DNA from: Rhizobium sp. SL86
GTDB taxonomy: Bacteria > Pseudomonadota > Alphaproteobacteria > Rhizobiales > Rhizobiaceae
Assembly (NCBI RefSeq): GCF_026672545.1
Contig: NZ_JAPPRJ010000001.1
Location: 1,054,001 to 1,118,000, forward strand
Reading direction: 5' to 3'
DNA length: 64,000 nucleotides
In this document: in pieces, positions 20,827 to 30,376 of the stretch
Numbering within the stretch: the stretch's first letter is position 1
How the letters are laid out: every line of letters starts with the position of its first letter
Notes under the pieces: generated by a model
Seen by the model: the letters and a program-made list of their open reading frames with translations, nothing else
Told to the model about the DNA's origin: nothing
Database searches by the model: none
Program-made: the position numbers and the translations under genes

Positions 20827-21395
20827 CCCATCGCCGCACCCTTGCCAAAACCTCCCTGTCCTGTCTCGTGGCAGCTGCGGCTCTTAGCGGACTGATGTCC
20901 GTCGCCGTCGCCCAGACCATGACCAAGTCGATGGACGGGATGAAGCTGTCGAACGACAAGCCGATCCAGATCCAGAGCGACCAGCTCGAGATCAAGGACA
21001 ACGAAAAGAAGGCCTATTTCACCGGCAATGTCGAGGTCGTGCAGGGCACCACCACGATGAAGGCCATGAAGATGACCGTGCTCTACAAGGGTGATCCGGC
21101 CGGCACCGGTGGCGGCAGCGTCACGTCCGGCCAGCAGGACATCGACAAGATCCTCGTATCCGGCAAGGTGCTGCTGAATTCCGGCACGCAGACCGCGACC
21201 GGCGACGAAGGCGAATACGACATGGCCACCCAGATCTTTACCCTGACGGGCAAGCAGGTGGTGCTGACGGACGGGCCGAACGTGCTGACCGGCTGCAAGA
21301 TGGTCGTGCGCGTCGATAGCGGAGAGGCAAAGCTCGACAATTGCGGCAAGCGCATCGAGATCATGCTTGATCCGAAATCGAAGCCGAAGCAGTAG
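20823..21395 (+). CDS. lptA: Periplasmic lipopolysaccharide transport protein LptA
   Basis: LptA forms the periplasmic bridge carrying lipopolysaccharide to the outer membrane. The 190-residue precursor has a signal peptide (basic MTHRRTLAK, hydrophobic core, probable cleavage after AVA at residue 30). The OstA-like jellyroll follows, with KPIQIQSDQLEIKDNEKKAY then FTGNVEVVQG and, later, GDEGEYDMATQIFTLTGKQV. The start overlaps lptC by four bases, and lptB begins 15 bp after the stop. Confidence 0.94.
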   Translation: MTHRRTLAKTSLSCLVAAAALSGLMSVAVAQTMTKSMDGMKLSNDKPIQIQSDQLEIKDNEKKAYFTGNVEVVQGTTTMKAMKMTVLYKGDPAGTGGGSVTSGQQDIDKILVSGKVLLNSGTQTATGDEGEYDMATQIFTLTGKQVVLTDGPNVLTGCKMVVRVDSGEAKLDNCGKRIEIMLDPKSKPKQ

Positions 21396-21410
21396 GCGAA
21401 CCCGGTTTCG

Positions 21411-22205
21411 ATGGCTCTTTTTTCACGGCGTCCTCAGCAAGGCGTAAGCGAAGGTTTCGATCCGCGTGACAAGGCACGCTACGAAGGAACCCTCATCGCT
21501 CACAGTCTTTCGAAAACCTATGACACCCGACGTGTCGTCAACGGCGTATCGCTGATCGTGCGCCGCGGCGAGGCGGTCGGCCTGCTTGGCCCGAACGGCG
21601 CCGGCAAAACGACCTGTTTCTACATGATCACCGGCCTTGTGGCGGTGGATCAGGGCGTGATCGCGATCAACGGCAATGACGTGACCCGTATGCCGATGTA
21701 TCGCCGCGCACGTCTCGGCGTCGGTTATCTGCCGCAGGAAGCCTCGATCTTTCGTGGCCTGACTGTGGAAGAAAACATCCGGGCCGTTCTCGAGGTGCAC
21801 GAGCGGGACCGCAGCAAACGGGAACGCAAGCTCGATGAACTTCTGGAAGAGTTCAACATCGGACGGCTGCGCAAGGCACCGGCGGTGGCTCTCTCGGGTG
21901 GCGAACGGCGCCGTCTCGAAATTGCTCGCGCCCTGGCGACCGATCCCGCCTTCATGCTGCTCGACGAACCCTTCGCTGGCGTGGACCCGATTTCGGTCTC
22001 GGACATCCAGAACCTCGTTCGCCACTTGACGGCCCGTGGTATTGGCGTTCTGATTACAGACCATAACGTACGCGAGACCTTGGGTCTCATTGATCGCGCC
22101 TATATTATTCACGCCGGTGAAGTACTCACCCATGGTCGTGCAGACGAGATCGTCAACAATGCGGATGTCCGTCGCCTGTATCTCGGCGACAAATTCCATC
22201 TCTGA
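21411..22205 (+). CDS. lptB: Lipopolysaccharide export ATPase LptB
   Basis: LptB powers extraction of lipopolysaccharide from the inner membrane. The 264-residue ATPase has Walker A GPNGAGKTT at 60-68, a Q-loop around YLPQEASIFRGL, signature LSGGERRRLEIARAL and Walker B FMLLDEPFAGVDP. An extension of about 27 residues precedes the ABC domain, as I recall for rhizobial forms. The stop codon is the first base triplet of a dyad element that precedes rpoN. From memory, the lptB-rpoN order is widely conserved in proteobacteria. Confidence 0.95.
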   Translation: MALFSRRPQQGVSEGFDPRDKARYEGTLIAHSLSKTYDTRRVVNGVSLIVRRGEAVGLLGPNGAGKTTCFYMITGLVAVDQGVIAINGNDVTRMPMYRRARLGVGYLPQEASIFRGLTVEENIRAVLEVHERDRSKRERKLDELLEEFNIGRLRKAPAVALSGGERRRLEIARALATDPAFMLLDEPFAGVDPISVSDIQNLVRHLTARGIGVLITDHNVRETLGLIDRAYIIHAGEVLTHGRADEIVNNADVRRLYLGDKFHL

Positions 22206-22243
22206 CGTCAGCCTGACAGGAAATTTACTGTCTCGTGACGTCA
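22203..22243 (+). promoter_or_regulatory. 41-bp nested dyad between lptB and rpoN
   Basis: TGACGTCA, itself a perfect palindrome, occurs at 22203-22210 and again at 22236-22243 (the shared block is 10 bp, TGACGTCAGC). Between them GACAG (22215-22219) and CTGTC (22228-22232) flank a central AAATTT, so the whole block is nearly symmetric about 22223. The first copy contains the lptB stop. Directly after it, TTGACC at 22248 could be a -35 box for rpoN, with a poor -10. It could be an operator for rpoN or an RNA stem; no terminator-like T run follows. Confidence 0.5.
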
Positions 22244-22357
22244 GCGCTTGACCAAACCCCATAAACAAGCAATTTTTGGGCCAACAGCTTGCTCTGATGG
22301 CATGTCCATCGACAAACTGGCCAAAAAAGGGGGTTTGTAGGGAGTTCCGCGTCCACC

Positions 22358-23896
22358 ATGGCTTTATCTGCCAGCCTTTTCCTGCGCCAGAGCCAATCGC
22401 TCGTCATGACGCCCCAGCTGATGCAGTCGATTCAGCTGCTGCAGATGACGCATTTCGAGCTGAACCAGTTCATCGCCCAGGAAGTGGAAAAGAACCCCCT
22501 GCTCGAATTTTCCGCAGGCAATGGCGAAACAATCGGCGACATGCCCGAAAGCGGCGACAGCGCGCCGACCGAAGAGTTCTCGCCGTCAATAGATGCCGAC
22601 GGCGACTGGTTCGACAACGGCTCGGCCCAGCCGGAGCAACTGAGCGAACGGCTGGACGCAGACTTCGAGAACGTCTTCCAGGACGATGCGCCGCAGCGAC
22701 GGCCGGACGCACCGGAACTACTCAGCCAGTGGAAGTCGATGCCGGGCGGCGAGGCCGCAGATGCCTATGACCTTGATGATTTCGTCGCCGGCACGGTGAC
22801 CCTGCGGGAGCATCTCAGCCAGCAGATCCCCTTCGTGCTCACGCGCCCCGCCGATCACCTGATTGCCCAGCATCTGACCGACCTGCTCGATGACAATGGT
22901 TATCTGCAGGGAGAGGTCGATGACGTGGCGGACCGGCTCGGCGCACATCCTGCCGATGTCGAGCGCATTCTGGCGTCGCTCCAGACCTTCGATCCGCCCG
23001 GCGTCTACGCACGGTCGCTGCGCGAATGCCTGTCCATCCAGCTGAAACAGAAGGATCGCCTGGATCCGGCCATGCAGGCGCTGCTGGCGCATCTGGAACT
23101 GCTGGCGAAGCGCGATTTCGCGACGCTGCGCAAGCTGTGCGGCGTGGATGACGAGGACCTGGTCGACATGCTGGCCGAGATCCGGGCGCTCAACCCGCGA
23201 CCGGGTACCGCATTCCAGAGCGGCACGATCGAAACGGTGGTGCCGGACATCGTTGTCCGCGCCGGCAATGATGGCGGTTGGCTGGTCGAACTCAATCCGG
23301 ACACCCTGCCGCGTGTCCTGGTCAACCAGACCTATTTCCAGACCGTCTCCAAAAAACCGGTGCGCGAGGGCGAGGACCAGAATTTCCTCTCCGAATGCCT
23401 GCAGAATGCCAACTGGCTGACCCGCAGCCTTGATCAACGCGCCAAGACCATCATGAAGGTGGCGACCGAGATCGTCCGCCAGCAGGATGCCTTCCTGGTG
23501 CACGGGGTCGACCACCTGCGACCGCTGAACCTGAAGACCGTGGCCGACGCGATCAAGATGCACGAATCGACCGTCAGCCGCGTCACCTCGAACAAGTACA
23601 TGCTGACACCGCGCGGCCTGTTCGAGCTCAAATATTTCTTCACCGTCTCGATCAATTCGGCCGAAGGGGGAGACAGCCATTCGGCCGAAGCGGTGCGGCA
23701 CCGCATCCGCATGCTGATCGAAAAGGAAAGCCCGGATGCGGTGCTTTCGGATGACGATATCGTGCTCAGCCTGAAGAACGGCGGGGTGGAACTCGCACGC
23801 CGGACGGTCGCCAAGTACCGGGAAGCCATGAACATTCCCTCGTCCGTCCAGCGGCGGCGCGAAAAAAAGGCGAGGGCAAAGCTCGCCGCCTGCTGA
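22358..23896 (+). CDS. rpoN: RNA polymerase sigma-54 factor RpoN
   Basis: Sigma-54 directs polymerase to -24/-12 promoters that need an enhancer-binding ATPase (nitrogen assimilation, dicarboxylate uptake and, in symbionts, nif/fix genes). The 512-residue protein starts with the glutamine/leucine-rich activator-interacting region (SLFLRQSQSLVMTPQLMQ), has an acidic linker and a core-binding region. It ends with the DNA-binding part, including the invariant RpoN box ARRTVAKYRE at about 480-489. The start codon is fixed by the conserved N-terminus although the ribosome-binding site is weak. Nearby glnD, ptsN and ihfB belong to the same regulatory sphere. Confidence 0.97.
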   Translation: MALSASLFLRQSQSLVMTPQLMQSIQLLQMTHFELNQFIAQEVEKNPLLEFSAGNGETIGDMPESGDSAPTEEFSPSIDADGDWFDNGSAQPEQLSERLDADFENVFQDDAPQRRPDAPELLSQWKSMPGGEAADAYDLDDFVAGTVTLREHLSQQIPFVLTRPADHLIAQHLTDLLDDNGYLQGEVDDVADRLGAHPADVERILASLQTFDPPGVYARSLRECLSIQLKQKDRLDPAMQALLAHLELLAKRDFATLRKLCGVDDEDLVDMLAEIRALNPRPGTAFQSGTIETVVPDIVVRAGNDGGWLVELNPDTLPRVLVNQTYFQTVSKKPVREGEDQNFLSECLQNANWLTRSLDQRAKTIMKVATEIVRQQDAFLVHGVDHLRPLNLKTVADAIKMHESTVSRVTSNKYMLTPRGLFELKYFFTVSINSAEGGDSHSAEAVRHRIRMLIEKESPDAVLSDDDIVLSLKNGGVELARRTVAKYREAMNIPSSVQRRREKKARAKLAAC

Positions 23897-23969
23897 GCGG
23901 CGGCAACGGAACCGAAAGGCCGACGGTCCACACAATTTTTTGCAGAGGCCACCGAAAATTTACCAACCG

Positions 23970-23998
23970 TTGACTTTTACGCCCCTGACCGATAGAAG
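23970..23998 (+). promoter_or_regulatory. Candidate sigma-70 promoter for hpf
   Basis: TTGACT at 23970-23975, a 17-bp spacer, then TAGAAG at 23993-23998 (four of six matches to TATAAT). It is the best such pair in the 263-bp gap between rpoN and hpf, about 160 bp ahead of the hpf ATG. The gap also holds a small hairpin, CGTCT-N6-AGACG, near 24080-24095. Confidence 0.4.
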
Positions 23999-24159
23999 CG
24001 CGCCGCACCGGCAAAATGAGACAATGGCTCACCGACGATAACGCCTGATAAAGGGCATTCGACATTGAATACGGCCTCGTCTTTCGAGAGACGCTTGGAT
24101 GAGTGAGCCGCTTGACGTAGACTGACAAACGCAAGTCACGACAAGAAGGAAAGAATTCC

Positions 24160-24732
24160 ATGAGTGTGCGTGTATCCGGAAAGCATATGGAAATCGGCGA
24201 TTCGTTCAGAACGCGAATCGAGGGCCATATCGGGGAGGCGGTTACAAAATACTTCGACGGTGGTTATTCGGGACAGGTGATCGTTGAGAAATCCGGTTCC
24301 CGGTTTGCCACGGACTGCAAGGTGCATCTCGACACCGGCATCGTGCTGCATGCGGCAGGCGAAGCCAACGACCCGCAGGTCAGTTTCGATGCCGCCGCAG
24401 AGCGGATCGAGAAGCGTCTGCGACGTTACAAGCGCAAGCTGCGGGATCACCATGCTGGCGCAACCTCCAACGGTTATGCCGAAATCGCCTATACGGTGAT
24501 GGATCGCGTGCCGGACGAGGCGGAAGAAGTGCCGGAAGATTTCGCGCCGACGATCGTCGCCGAAAGCTCGAAGCCGCTGAAGACGATGACGGTGGCATCC
24601 GCCGTCATGGCCCTCGATATGACCGATGAACCGGTTCTGTTTTTCCGCAACCCGGAACAGCAGCTGAACATTGTCTACCGCCGCAACGACGGCAATATTG
24701 GCTGGATCGACGCCGCCAGTATCAAAGGATAA
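24160..24732 (+). CDS. hpf: Long-form ribosome hibernation promoting factor (HPF/RaiA)
   Basis: HPF binds the 30S decoding region in starved cells, and the long form also dimerises 70S ribosomes into inactive 100S particles. This 190-residue protein has the N-terminal S30AE fold (SVRVSGKHMEIGDSFRTRIE, RRYKRKLRDH) and, after a linker, the dimerisation domain (ALDMTDEPVLFFRNPEQQL, GNIGWIDA), so it is the long form. AAGGA lies upstream of the ATG. The rpoN-hpf-ptsN order is the usual one. Confidence 0.93.
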   Translation: MSVRVSGKHMEIGDSFRTRIEGHIGEAVTKYFDGGYSGQVIVEKSGSRFATDCKVHLDTGIVLHAAGEANDPQVSFDAAAERIEKRLRRYKRKLRDHHAGATSNGYAEIAYTVMDRVPDEAEEVPEDFAPTIVAESSKPLKTMTVASAVMALDMTDEPVLFFRNPEQQLNIVYRRNDGNIGWIDAASIKG

Positions 24733-24787
24733 AGCCTGACGGGGGCGCCCAAGGGCGCTCCCATACCTCCGCAACGGAGGCAGAAGG

Positions 24788-25261
24788 ATGGAAAGAATGG
24801 CGTTGGCAGATCTGCTGCAGCAAGATGCAATAATCCCCGCTCTCAAGGTGAATTCCAAAAAGCAGTTATTGCAGGAACTCGCAGCCAAGGCCGCCAAGCT
24901 GACGGGCGTGCCGGAGCGCGAGATCTTCGACGTCATTCTGCAGCGCGAGCGGCTCGGCTCGACAGGCGTGGGCCATGGCATTGCCATTCCCCACGGCAAG
25001 CTCGGCAGCATCGGCGAGATCAAGGGTCTCTTCGCACGACTGGAAACGCCGGTCGATTTCGAGGCGCTCGATGACGAGCCGGTGGATCTCGTTTTCCTGC
25101 TTCTGGCCCCGGAAGGTGCCGGAGCGGACCACCTGAAGGCGCTGTCGCGGATTGCCCGCGTTCTGCGCGATCAGGAACTGGTCGCAAAGCTGCGTGCCAC
25201 CGATTCGGCATCCGCCATCTATGCCTTCCTCAACGAGGAACAGGCGTCGAACGCCGCCTGA
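24788..25261 (+). CDS. ptsN: Nitrogen-related PTS IIA protein PtsN (EIIA-Ntr)
   Basis: PtsN is the end acceptor of the PTS-Ntr phosphorelay (PtsP, NPr, PtsN) and regulates potassium transport, nitrogen and carbon functions by protein contacts. The 157-residue protein carries the phosphorylated histidine H69 in GHGIAIPHGKLG. ATG at 24788 has GGAGG seven bases upstream; a second ATG at 24797 is less likely. It is followed by a shared terminator and converges on grpE. Partner genes ptsP and npr are not here. Confidence 0.95.
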   Translation: MERMALADLLQQDAIIPALKVNSKKQLLQELAAKAAKLTGVPEREIFDVILQRERLGSTGVGHGIAIPHGKLGSIGEIKGLFARLETPVDFEALDDEPVDLVFLLLAPEGAGADHLKALSRIARVLRDQELVAKLRATDSASAIYAFLNEEQASNAA

Positions 25262-25285
25262 CAGGCCAAGCATCCCATCAAAGAT

Positions 25286-25321
25286 AAAGGCCCACCTTCA
25301 TGGCGAAGGCGGGCCTTTTTG
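25286..25321. terminator. Bidirectional intrinsic terminator between ptsN and grpE
   Basis: AAAGGCCCACCTTC (25286-25299) pairs with GAAGGCGGGCCTTT (25305-25318) across a 5-nt loop, with one mismatch. T runs lie on both sides (AAA before, TTTTT after), so it can end ptsN on the plus strand and grpE on the minus strand. Confidence 0.8.
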
Positions 25322-25342
25322 TTGGTCATCCTGTCGAGGAGG

Positions 25343-25978
25343 TCAGCCCTTGTCGGCCTCTGCCGTCGCCTCGGCGGCGGCTTCCGCCTTCGGGCCGCCC
25401 TTGGCGACACCGACCATGGCCGGACGCAGCACACGTTCGCCGATCACGTAACCGGCCTGCACCACCTGCACCACGGTATTGTTCGGCACGTTCGGGTTCG
25501 GAACCTCGAACATGGCCTGGTGGAAGTTCGGGTCGAACTTCTGGCCCTCGGCCTCCATCTTGCGCACGCCGTGACGCTCGAGCGCAGACAGCATGGCGCG
25601 TTCGGTCATGTCGACGCCTTCGACCAGTGCCTTCAGGCCCGCATCGCCGCTTTCCATCGCGTCTGCCGGAACACTGTCCAGCGCACGGCGCAGATTGTCC
25701 GACACGGCCAGCATGTCGCGGGCAAAGGCGGTCACCGCATAGGACTTGGCATCCTTGACGTCGCGCTCGGTGCGGCGGCGCAGGTTGTCCATCTCGGCGG
25801 CCAGGCGCAGGAAACGGTCACGCAATTGTTCGTTCTCCGTGCGCAGAACCTCCAGCGGGTCCGGCGTCTGCTGGTCTGTGCCTTCGGTGGCAGCCTCTTC
25901 GAGCCTGGATGCGACGGCTTCCGCGACGTTTTCGTTTTCAGACGCGTCAGGTCCGTTTTTCTTCGTCTCGTCGGTCAT
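25343..25978 (-). CDS. grpE: Nucleotide exchange factor GrpE
   Basis: GrpE releases ADP from DnaK. The 211-residue protein has a variable acidic N-terminus, a long coiled-coil helix ([20 protein letters not shown]) and the C-terminal beta-wing with the signature [20 protein letters not shown] and [13 protein letters not shown] precedes the ATG. It follows hrcA on the same strand, 90 bp downstream, and both are probably under heat-shock control; no CIRCE element was found upstream. Confidence 0.95.
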   Translation of the reverse strand: MTDETKKNGPDASENENVAEAVASRLEEAATEGTDQQTPDPLEVLRTENEQLRDRFLRLAAEMDNLRRRTERDVKDAKSYAVTAFARDMLAVSDNLRRALDSVPADAMESGDAGLKALVEGVDMTERAMLSALERHGVRKMEAEGQKFDPNFHQAMFEVPNPNVPNNTVVQVVQAGYVIGERVLRPAMVGVAKGGPKAEAAAEATAEADKG

Positions 25979-26068
25979 GACGTTCTCCGGTACGGGGTTG
26001 GAATTTGTGCCCGATATCGAGGTTTGCGCCTAAAAAATCAAGGCTTGGCGGCAGGATAAGCAATCCCG

Positions 26069-27166
26069 CTACAGCGGGTTGCGCGTCAGCCGGGTCAGCA
26101 GCTGCGCCGTATAATCCACCATGGGCACGATACGGGAATAGTTGAGGCGGGTCGGGCCGATGACACCGACGGCACCGATGATGCGGTCTTCCTCGTCGCG
26201 ATAGGGTGCAACGATCAGCGATGAACCGGAGAGCGAGAACAGCTTGTTCTCCGAACCGATGAAAATGCGCACGCCCGGGCCGGTTTCGGCAAGCTCCAGG
26301 ATCTCGATCAGGCTGTCCTTTTTTTCGAGATCATCGAAGAGAAGCCGCAGCCGGTCGATGTCTTCTGCGCCCGCAAGACCCTCGAGAAGGTTCGCACGAC
26401 CGCGCACGATGAGGCGCGCCGGCTTGCCGTCCTCGTTGTCGCCCGCCCAGACGGCCAGCCCGCGCTCGACCAGATCCTGCGAGAGCGTATCGAGTTCGCT
26501 CTGCACCTGTTGTTTCAGCGTGTTCAGCTGACCGCGCAGTTCCGGCAGGGTCTGGCCAGTCAGATGGGCGTTGAGAAAATTCGCGGCTTCCGTCAGCTGC
26601 GAGGAGGTGACGCCGGCCGGCAGCTCGATGATGCGGTTTTCCACCTGGTTGTGCTCACCAACCAGAATGGCGAGCGCCTTGGTCGGCTCGAGCCGGATGA
26701 ATTCGACATGCTTGAGCACGGGGTCGTTCTTGGCCGTGATGACGATACCGGCACCGCGCGACACGCCGGACAACATGCGGCTTGCCTCCGTCATCAGGTT
26801 TTCCATCGGCTGGTCGCGATCGGTGGCGCGGATCTGCCGCTCGATCGTGGTGCGCTCTTCGGGCGACAGATCGCCCACCTGCATGAAGGCATCAACGAAA
26901 AAGCGCAGACCCGTCTGGGTCGGCAGACGGCCGGCACTGATATGCGGCGCATAGATCAGCCCCAGCTCCTCCAGGTCGCTCATCACGTTGCGCACGGAGG
27001 CCGGCGACAGCGACATGGGCAAAAGGCGCGAGAGATTGCGCGAGCCGAGCGGCTCACCCGTTTCCAGATAGCTCTCGACGATGCGGCGGAAGATCTCGCG
27101 CGAGCGCTCATCGAGCCCGGAAGCACCGTCCCTTCCCCCCGATGCATGAAGATCCATCTGACGCAT
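26069..27166 (-). CDS. hrcA: Heat-inducible transcription repressor HrcA
   Basis: HrcA represses chaperonin genes by binding CIRCE and needs GroEL to stay folded. The 365-residue protein has an N-terminal winged helix ([20 protein letters not shown], then [18 protein letters not shown]) followed by a GAF-like dimer domain with the family's closing stretch [19 protein letters not shown]. The start may be ATG 27166 or the in-frame ATG at 27157. It is divergent from rph; a TATAAT at 27199-27204 in the gap has no matching -35 box. Confidence 0.94.
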   Translation of the reverse strand: MRQMDLHASGGRDGASGLDERSREIFRRIVESYLETGEPLGSRNLSRLLPMSLSPASVRNVMSDLEELGLIYAPHISAGRLPTQTGLRFFVDAFMQVGDLSPEERTTIERQIRATDRDQPMENLMTEASRMLSGVSRGAGIVITAKNDPVLKHVEFIRLEPTKALAILVGEHNQVENRIIELPAGVTSSQLTEAANFLNAHLTGQTLPELRGQLNTLKQQVQSELDTLSQDLVERGLAVWAGDNEDGKPARLIVRGRANLLEGLAGAEDIDRLRLLFDDLEKKDSLIEILELAETGPGVRIFIGSENKLFSLSGSSLIVAPYRDEEDRIIGAVGVIGPTRLNYSRIVPMVDYTAQLLTRLTRNPL

Positions 27167-27332
27167 TTCATCCGATCATTGATTGTCCTGCCCTGAATAT
27201 AATGCCTGCAGTGCCATTGGCAAAAGAGAATTCGAACGGCAGTCCGGACTGCATGCCCGCAAACCGGCTTTTCCTTTGCAAAAGCGCGGCCAGCGCCTTA
27301 AGACGCGGAGCACGAACCGTCAGGAGAACGAG

Positions 27333-28049
27333 ATGCGACCCTCAGGCAGAAAAACCGACCAGATGCGCAAAGTCAGCTTCGAGCGCAATGTCTCCAAACA
27401 TGCCGAAGGGTCCTGTCTCGTCAAGTTCGGCGATACGCATGTTCTGGTGACGGCGAGCCTTGAGGACAAAACCCCGCCGTGGCTGCGCAATTCCGGCAAG
27501 GGCTGGGTGACCGCCGAATACGGCATGCTGCCACGCGCCACCGGCGAACGGATGAAGCGCGAGGCTGCCGCCGGCAAGCAGGGTGGCCGCACCCAGGAAA
27601 TCCAGCGCCTGATCGGCCGCTCGCTGCGCGCCGTCGTTGATCTCGAAGCGCTCGGCGAACGCCAGATCACCGTCGATTGCGACGTCATCCAGGCGGATGG
27701 CGGCACACGCACGGCCTCCATTACCGGCGCGTGGATCGCGCTTTACGACTGCCTGAAGTGGATGGAAGCGCGCAACATGGTCAAGGTGGACCGCGTGCTG
27801 AAGGATCATGTGGCGGCGATTTCCTGCGGCATCTTTGCCGGCCAGCCGGTGATCGACCTCGATTATCTCGAAGATTCCGCCGCCGAAACGGACGCCAACT
27901 TCGTGATGACCGGTTCGGGCGGCATCGTCGAAGTGCAGGGAACGGCGGAAGGCAAGCCGTTTTCGCGCGAAGAACTGCTGACCCTGCTCGATCTCGCCGC
28001 TGCCGGTACGGCCGAACTCGTCGCGATGCAGAAGCAGGCAGTCGCCTGA
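27333..28049 (+). CDS. rph: Ribonuclease PH
   Basis: RNase PH trims tRNA 3' ends by phosphorolysis. The 238-residue protein begins [19 protein letters not shown] and has the phosphate-binding and catalytic segments typical of the family ([49 protein letters not shown]). The ATG at 27333 follows AGGAG. An upstream open frame from 27183 has no support. It heads the run rph, VOC protein, rdgB, hemW. Confidence 0.96.
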   Translation: MRPSGRKTDQMRKVSFERNVSKHAEGSCLVKFGDTHVLVTASLEDKTPPWLRNSGKGWVTAEYGMLPRATGERMKREAAAGKQGGRTQEIQRLIGRSLRAVVDLEALGERQITVDCDVIQADGGTRTASITGAWIALYDCLKWMEARNMVKVDRVLKDHVAAISCGIFAGQPVIDLDYLEDSAAETDANFVMTGSGGIVEVQGTAEGKPFSREELLTLLDLAAAGTAELVAMQKQAVA

Positions 28050-28060
28050 AAGGAAGAACC

Positions 28061-28465
28061 GTGATCGAAGCTGTGCTGGAAACGGCGCTTTACGCCGAGG
28101 ATCTCGACAAGGCGGAGGCGTTTTATGACAACGTTCTGGGCCTTCAGAAGATCCGGCGCGGCGGCAACCGGCATATCTTCTATCGCTGTGGTGCTGGCGT
28201 GCTTTTGATCTTCAATCCGAACGAGACCGAAACGCCGATCGACAACGACCCCTTCCCCGTGCCGCTGCATGGGGCACGGGGGCCGGGCCATGTCTGCTTC
28301 ACGGTCACCGCCGATGATCTGGAGGCCATGGCACAGCGGATCGAGGCGGCCGGTGTTGCGATCGAATCGGAGGTGACCTGGCGGAGCGGCGTGCGCTCGC
28401 TCTATTTCCGCGATCCGGCCGGCAACAGCCTGGAAATTGCCCCACGCTCCCTGTGGAACTCTTGA
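28061..28465 (+). CDS. Glyoxalase/VOC-superfamily protein
   Basis: The 134-residue protein has two beta-alpha-beta-beta-beta modules of the vicinal oxygen chelate fold: [20 protein letters not shown] at the start, then [15 protein letters not shown] and [19 protein letters not shown]. Metal ligands in this group are a histidine in strand one and glutamates at module ends (the final E in SLEIAP). Substrate is unknown. The GTG start at 28061 has AGGAAG upstream and lies 11 bp after rph. Its stop is 13 bp before the rdgB start, so it is within the same operon. Confidence 0.8.
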   Translation: MIEAVLETALYAEDLDKAEAFYDNVLGLQKIRRGGNRHIFYRCGAGVLLIFNPNETETPIDNDPFPVPLHGARGPGHVCFTVTADDLEAMAQRIEAAGVAIESEVTWRSGVRSLYFRDPAGNSLEIAPRSLWNS

Positions 28466-28478
28466 AACGGAACAACCG

Positions 28479-29124
28479 ATGCGCAAGCTTGAGACCCGCA
28501 CCATCGTCGTTGCCAGCCACAATGCCGGCAAGATCCGCGAAATCCGCCGATCTCATCGGCCCCTTCGGCTTTTCCGCCAAATCCGCGGCGGAGCTGAATT
28601 TCGAGGAGCCGGAGGAAACCGGCACGACATTCGAGGAAAACGCCGCGATCAAGGCGCTGGCCTCGGCCAAGGCCTCCGGCCTGCCTTCGCTCTCCGACGA
28701 TTCGGGCCTCGTGATCGATGCGCTGGATGGCGCGCCCGGCGTCTATACCGCCAACTGGGCGGAAACCGCCGATGGAACGCGAGATTTCGTGATGGCGATG
28801 GATAAGGTCGGGCAGGCGCTTGCCGAACGCGGCGCGACAAGTCCGGCTCAGCGTACCGCCCGGTTCGTCAGCGTGCTGTGCCTTGCCTGGCCGGACGGGC
28901 ATACGGAAATGTTCCGCGGAGAGGTGGAAGGCGTGATTGCCGAGGCGCCGCGCGGTACCCAAGGCTTCGGTTACGATCCGATTTTCCAGCCGGAAGGCTA
29001 CGAGACGACCTTCGGCGAAATGAGCGCCGAGGAGAAACACGGCTGGAAACCGGGCGAGCCGCAGGCTCTCTCGCACCGTGCCCGCGCCTTCAAGATTTTT
29101 GTCGAAACCTGCCTGGAAGCCTGA
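28479..29124 (+). pseudogene. rdgB: rdgB (dITP/XTP pyrophosphatase) interrupted by a one-base frameshift
   Basis: RdgB hydrolyses non-canonical purine triphosphates (dITP, XTP) to keep them out of DNA. The start [22 protein letters not shown], with the S-H-N-x2-K triphosphate-binding motif, is read from ATG 28479. The rest ([53 protein letters not shown]) is in another frame. The join is at 28544-28545, where GAAATCCGCCGAT has one C more than the expected GAAATCGCCGAT. All other sequence is intact and full length. It may be a true mutation or a base-calling error; nothing else in the gene is decayed. Confidence 0.88.
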
Positions 29125-29127
29125 CCC

Positions 29128-30306
29128 TTGCTGACCGATGCCCCTCTCCTGCCCGACACCGGCGAACCGGGCTTCGGTCTTTACGTGCACTGGCCCTTCT
29201 GCGCGGCCAAGTGTCCCTATTGTGACTTCAACAGCCATGTGCGCCACCAGCCGGTGGACCAGGCCCGGTTCACCGCCGCCTTCCTGAAGGAGATGGACGC
29301 CATGCGGGCGCTTTCCGGCCCGAAGACGGTGACCAGCATTTTTATGGGCGGCGGCACGCCCTCGCTGATGGAGCCCGCCACCGTGGAAGCGATCCTCGAC
29401 GGTATTGCCGCCCGCTGGCATGTGCCGGCCGGCATCGAGGTCACGATGGAGGCAAACCCTTCCAGCGTCGAGGCGGAGCGTTTTCGCGGTTACCGGGCCG
29501 CAGGTGTCAACCGCGTGTCGCTCGGCGTGCAGGCGCTCAACGATCGCGACCTGAAATTCCTCGGTCGGCTGCATGACGTGGCGGATGCGCTGAAGGCCAT
29601 TCGCCTGGCGCGCGAGATCTTTCCGCGCATGAGCTTCGACCTCATCTATGCCCGGCCGAACCAGACTGTGGAGGACTGGGAGAGAGAGCTCAACGAAGCC
29701 GTCTCCTACGCCGTCGATCACCTGTCACTCTACCAGCTCACCATCGAGGAGGGCACGCCCTTCTTCGGGCTGCACAAGGCCGGCAAGCTGGTGGTTCCGG
29801 ACGGCGACCAATCGGCTGCGCTCTACGAGGCGACGCAGGACATCACCAGCGGGTTCGGCATGCCGGCCTATGAGGTCTCCAACCATGCCCGTCCCGGTGC
29901 GGAAAGTCGGCACAACCTCACCTACTGGCGTTACGGCGATTATGCCGGCATCGGCCCCGGCGCGCATGGGCGCCTCAGCCAGCGCAGCCTGAAGATTGCC
30001 ACCGCCACCGAACGCAAGCCCGAAGCCTGGCTTGATCTCGTCGAACGGCAAGGCCACGGCATGCTGGATCAGGAGGTCCTCGACCGCGAGGAACAGGCGG
30101 ACGAACTGCTTTTGATGGGCCTCAGACTGCGCGAGGGCGTCGATCTCGCCCGCTGGCAGCAGCTGTCCGGCCGCGACCCGAACCCGGAGCGCGAGCAGAT
30201 TTTACTGGAACACGGGTTTATCGAACGGATCGGCAATTCCAGACTCCGCTGCACACCGAAGGGCATGCTGATCCTTGACGCGGTGGTCGCGGATCTCGCC
30301 TGTTAA
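29128..30306 (+). CDS. hemW: Radical SAM heme chaperone HemW
   Basis: HemW (once annotated as an oxygen-independent coproporphyrinogen oxidase) binds heme and a [4Fe-4S] cluster and delivers heme to respiratory enzymes. The cluster motif C-x3-C-x2-C is in CAAKCPYCDFNSH. Radical SAM elements FMGGGTPSLM and GVNRVSLGVQALND follow, with a C-terminal HemN-like domain. True HemN has an extra cysteine in the cluster loop that is absent here, supporting HemW. The start appears to be TTG 29128, three bases after the rdgB stop. 392 residues, full length. Confidence 0.9.
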   Translation: MLTDAPLLPDTGEPGFGLYVHWPFCAAKCPYCDFNSHVRHQPVDQARFTAAFLKEMDAMRALSGPKTVTSIFMGGGTPSLMEPATVEAILDGIAARWHVPAGIEVTMEANPSSVEAERFRGYRAAGVNRVSLGVQALNDRDLKFLGRLHDVADALKAIRLAREIFPRMSFDLIYARPNQTVEDWERELNEAVSYAVDHLSLYQLTIEEGTPFFGLHKAGKLVVPDGDQSAALYEATQDITSGFGMPAYEVSNHARPGAESRHNLTYWRYGDYAGIGPGAHGRLSQRSLKIATATERKPEAWLDLVERQGHGMLDQEVLDREEQADELLLMGLRLREGVDLARWQQLSGRDPNPEREQILLEHGFIERIGNSRLRCTPKGMLILDAVVADLAC

Positions 30307-30376
30307 AACTCCTCGACACAGTCCTGTCATTGCCAAGCTTCAAGATGTCAGCAGGCTTTGCAGGAAGGAGTCCTCC

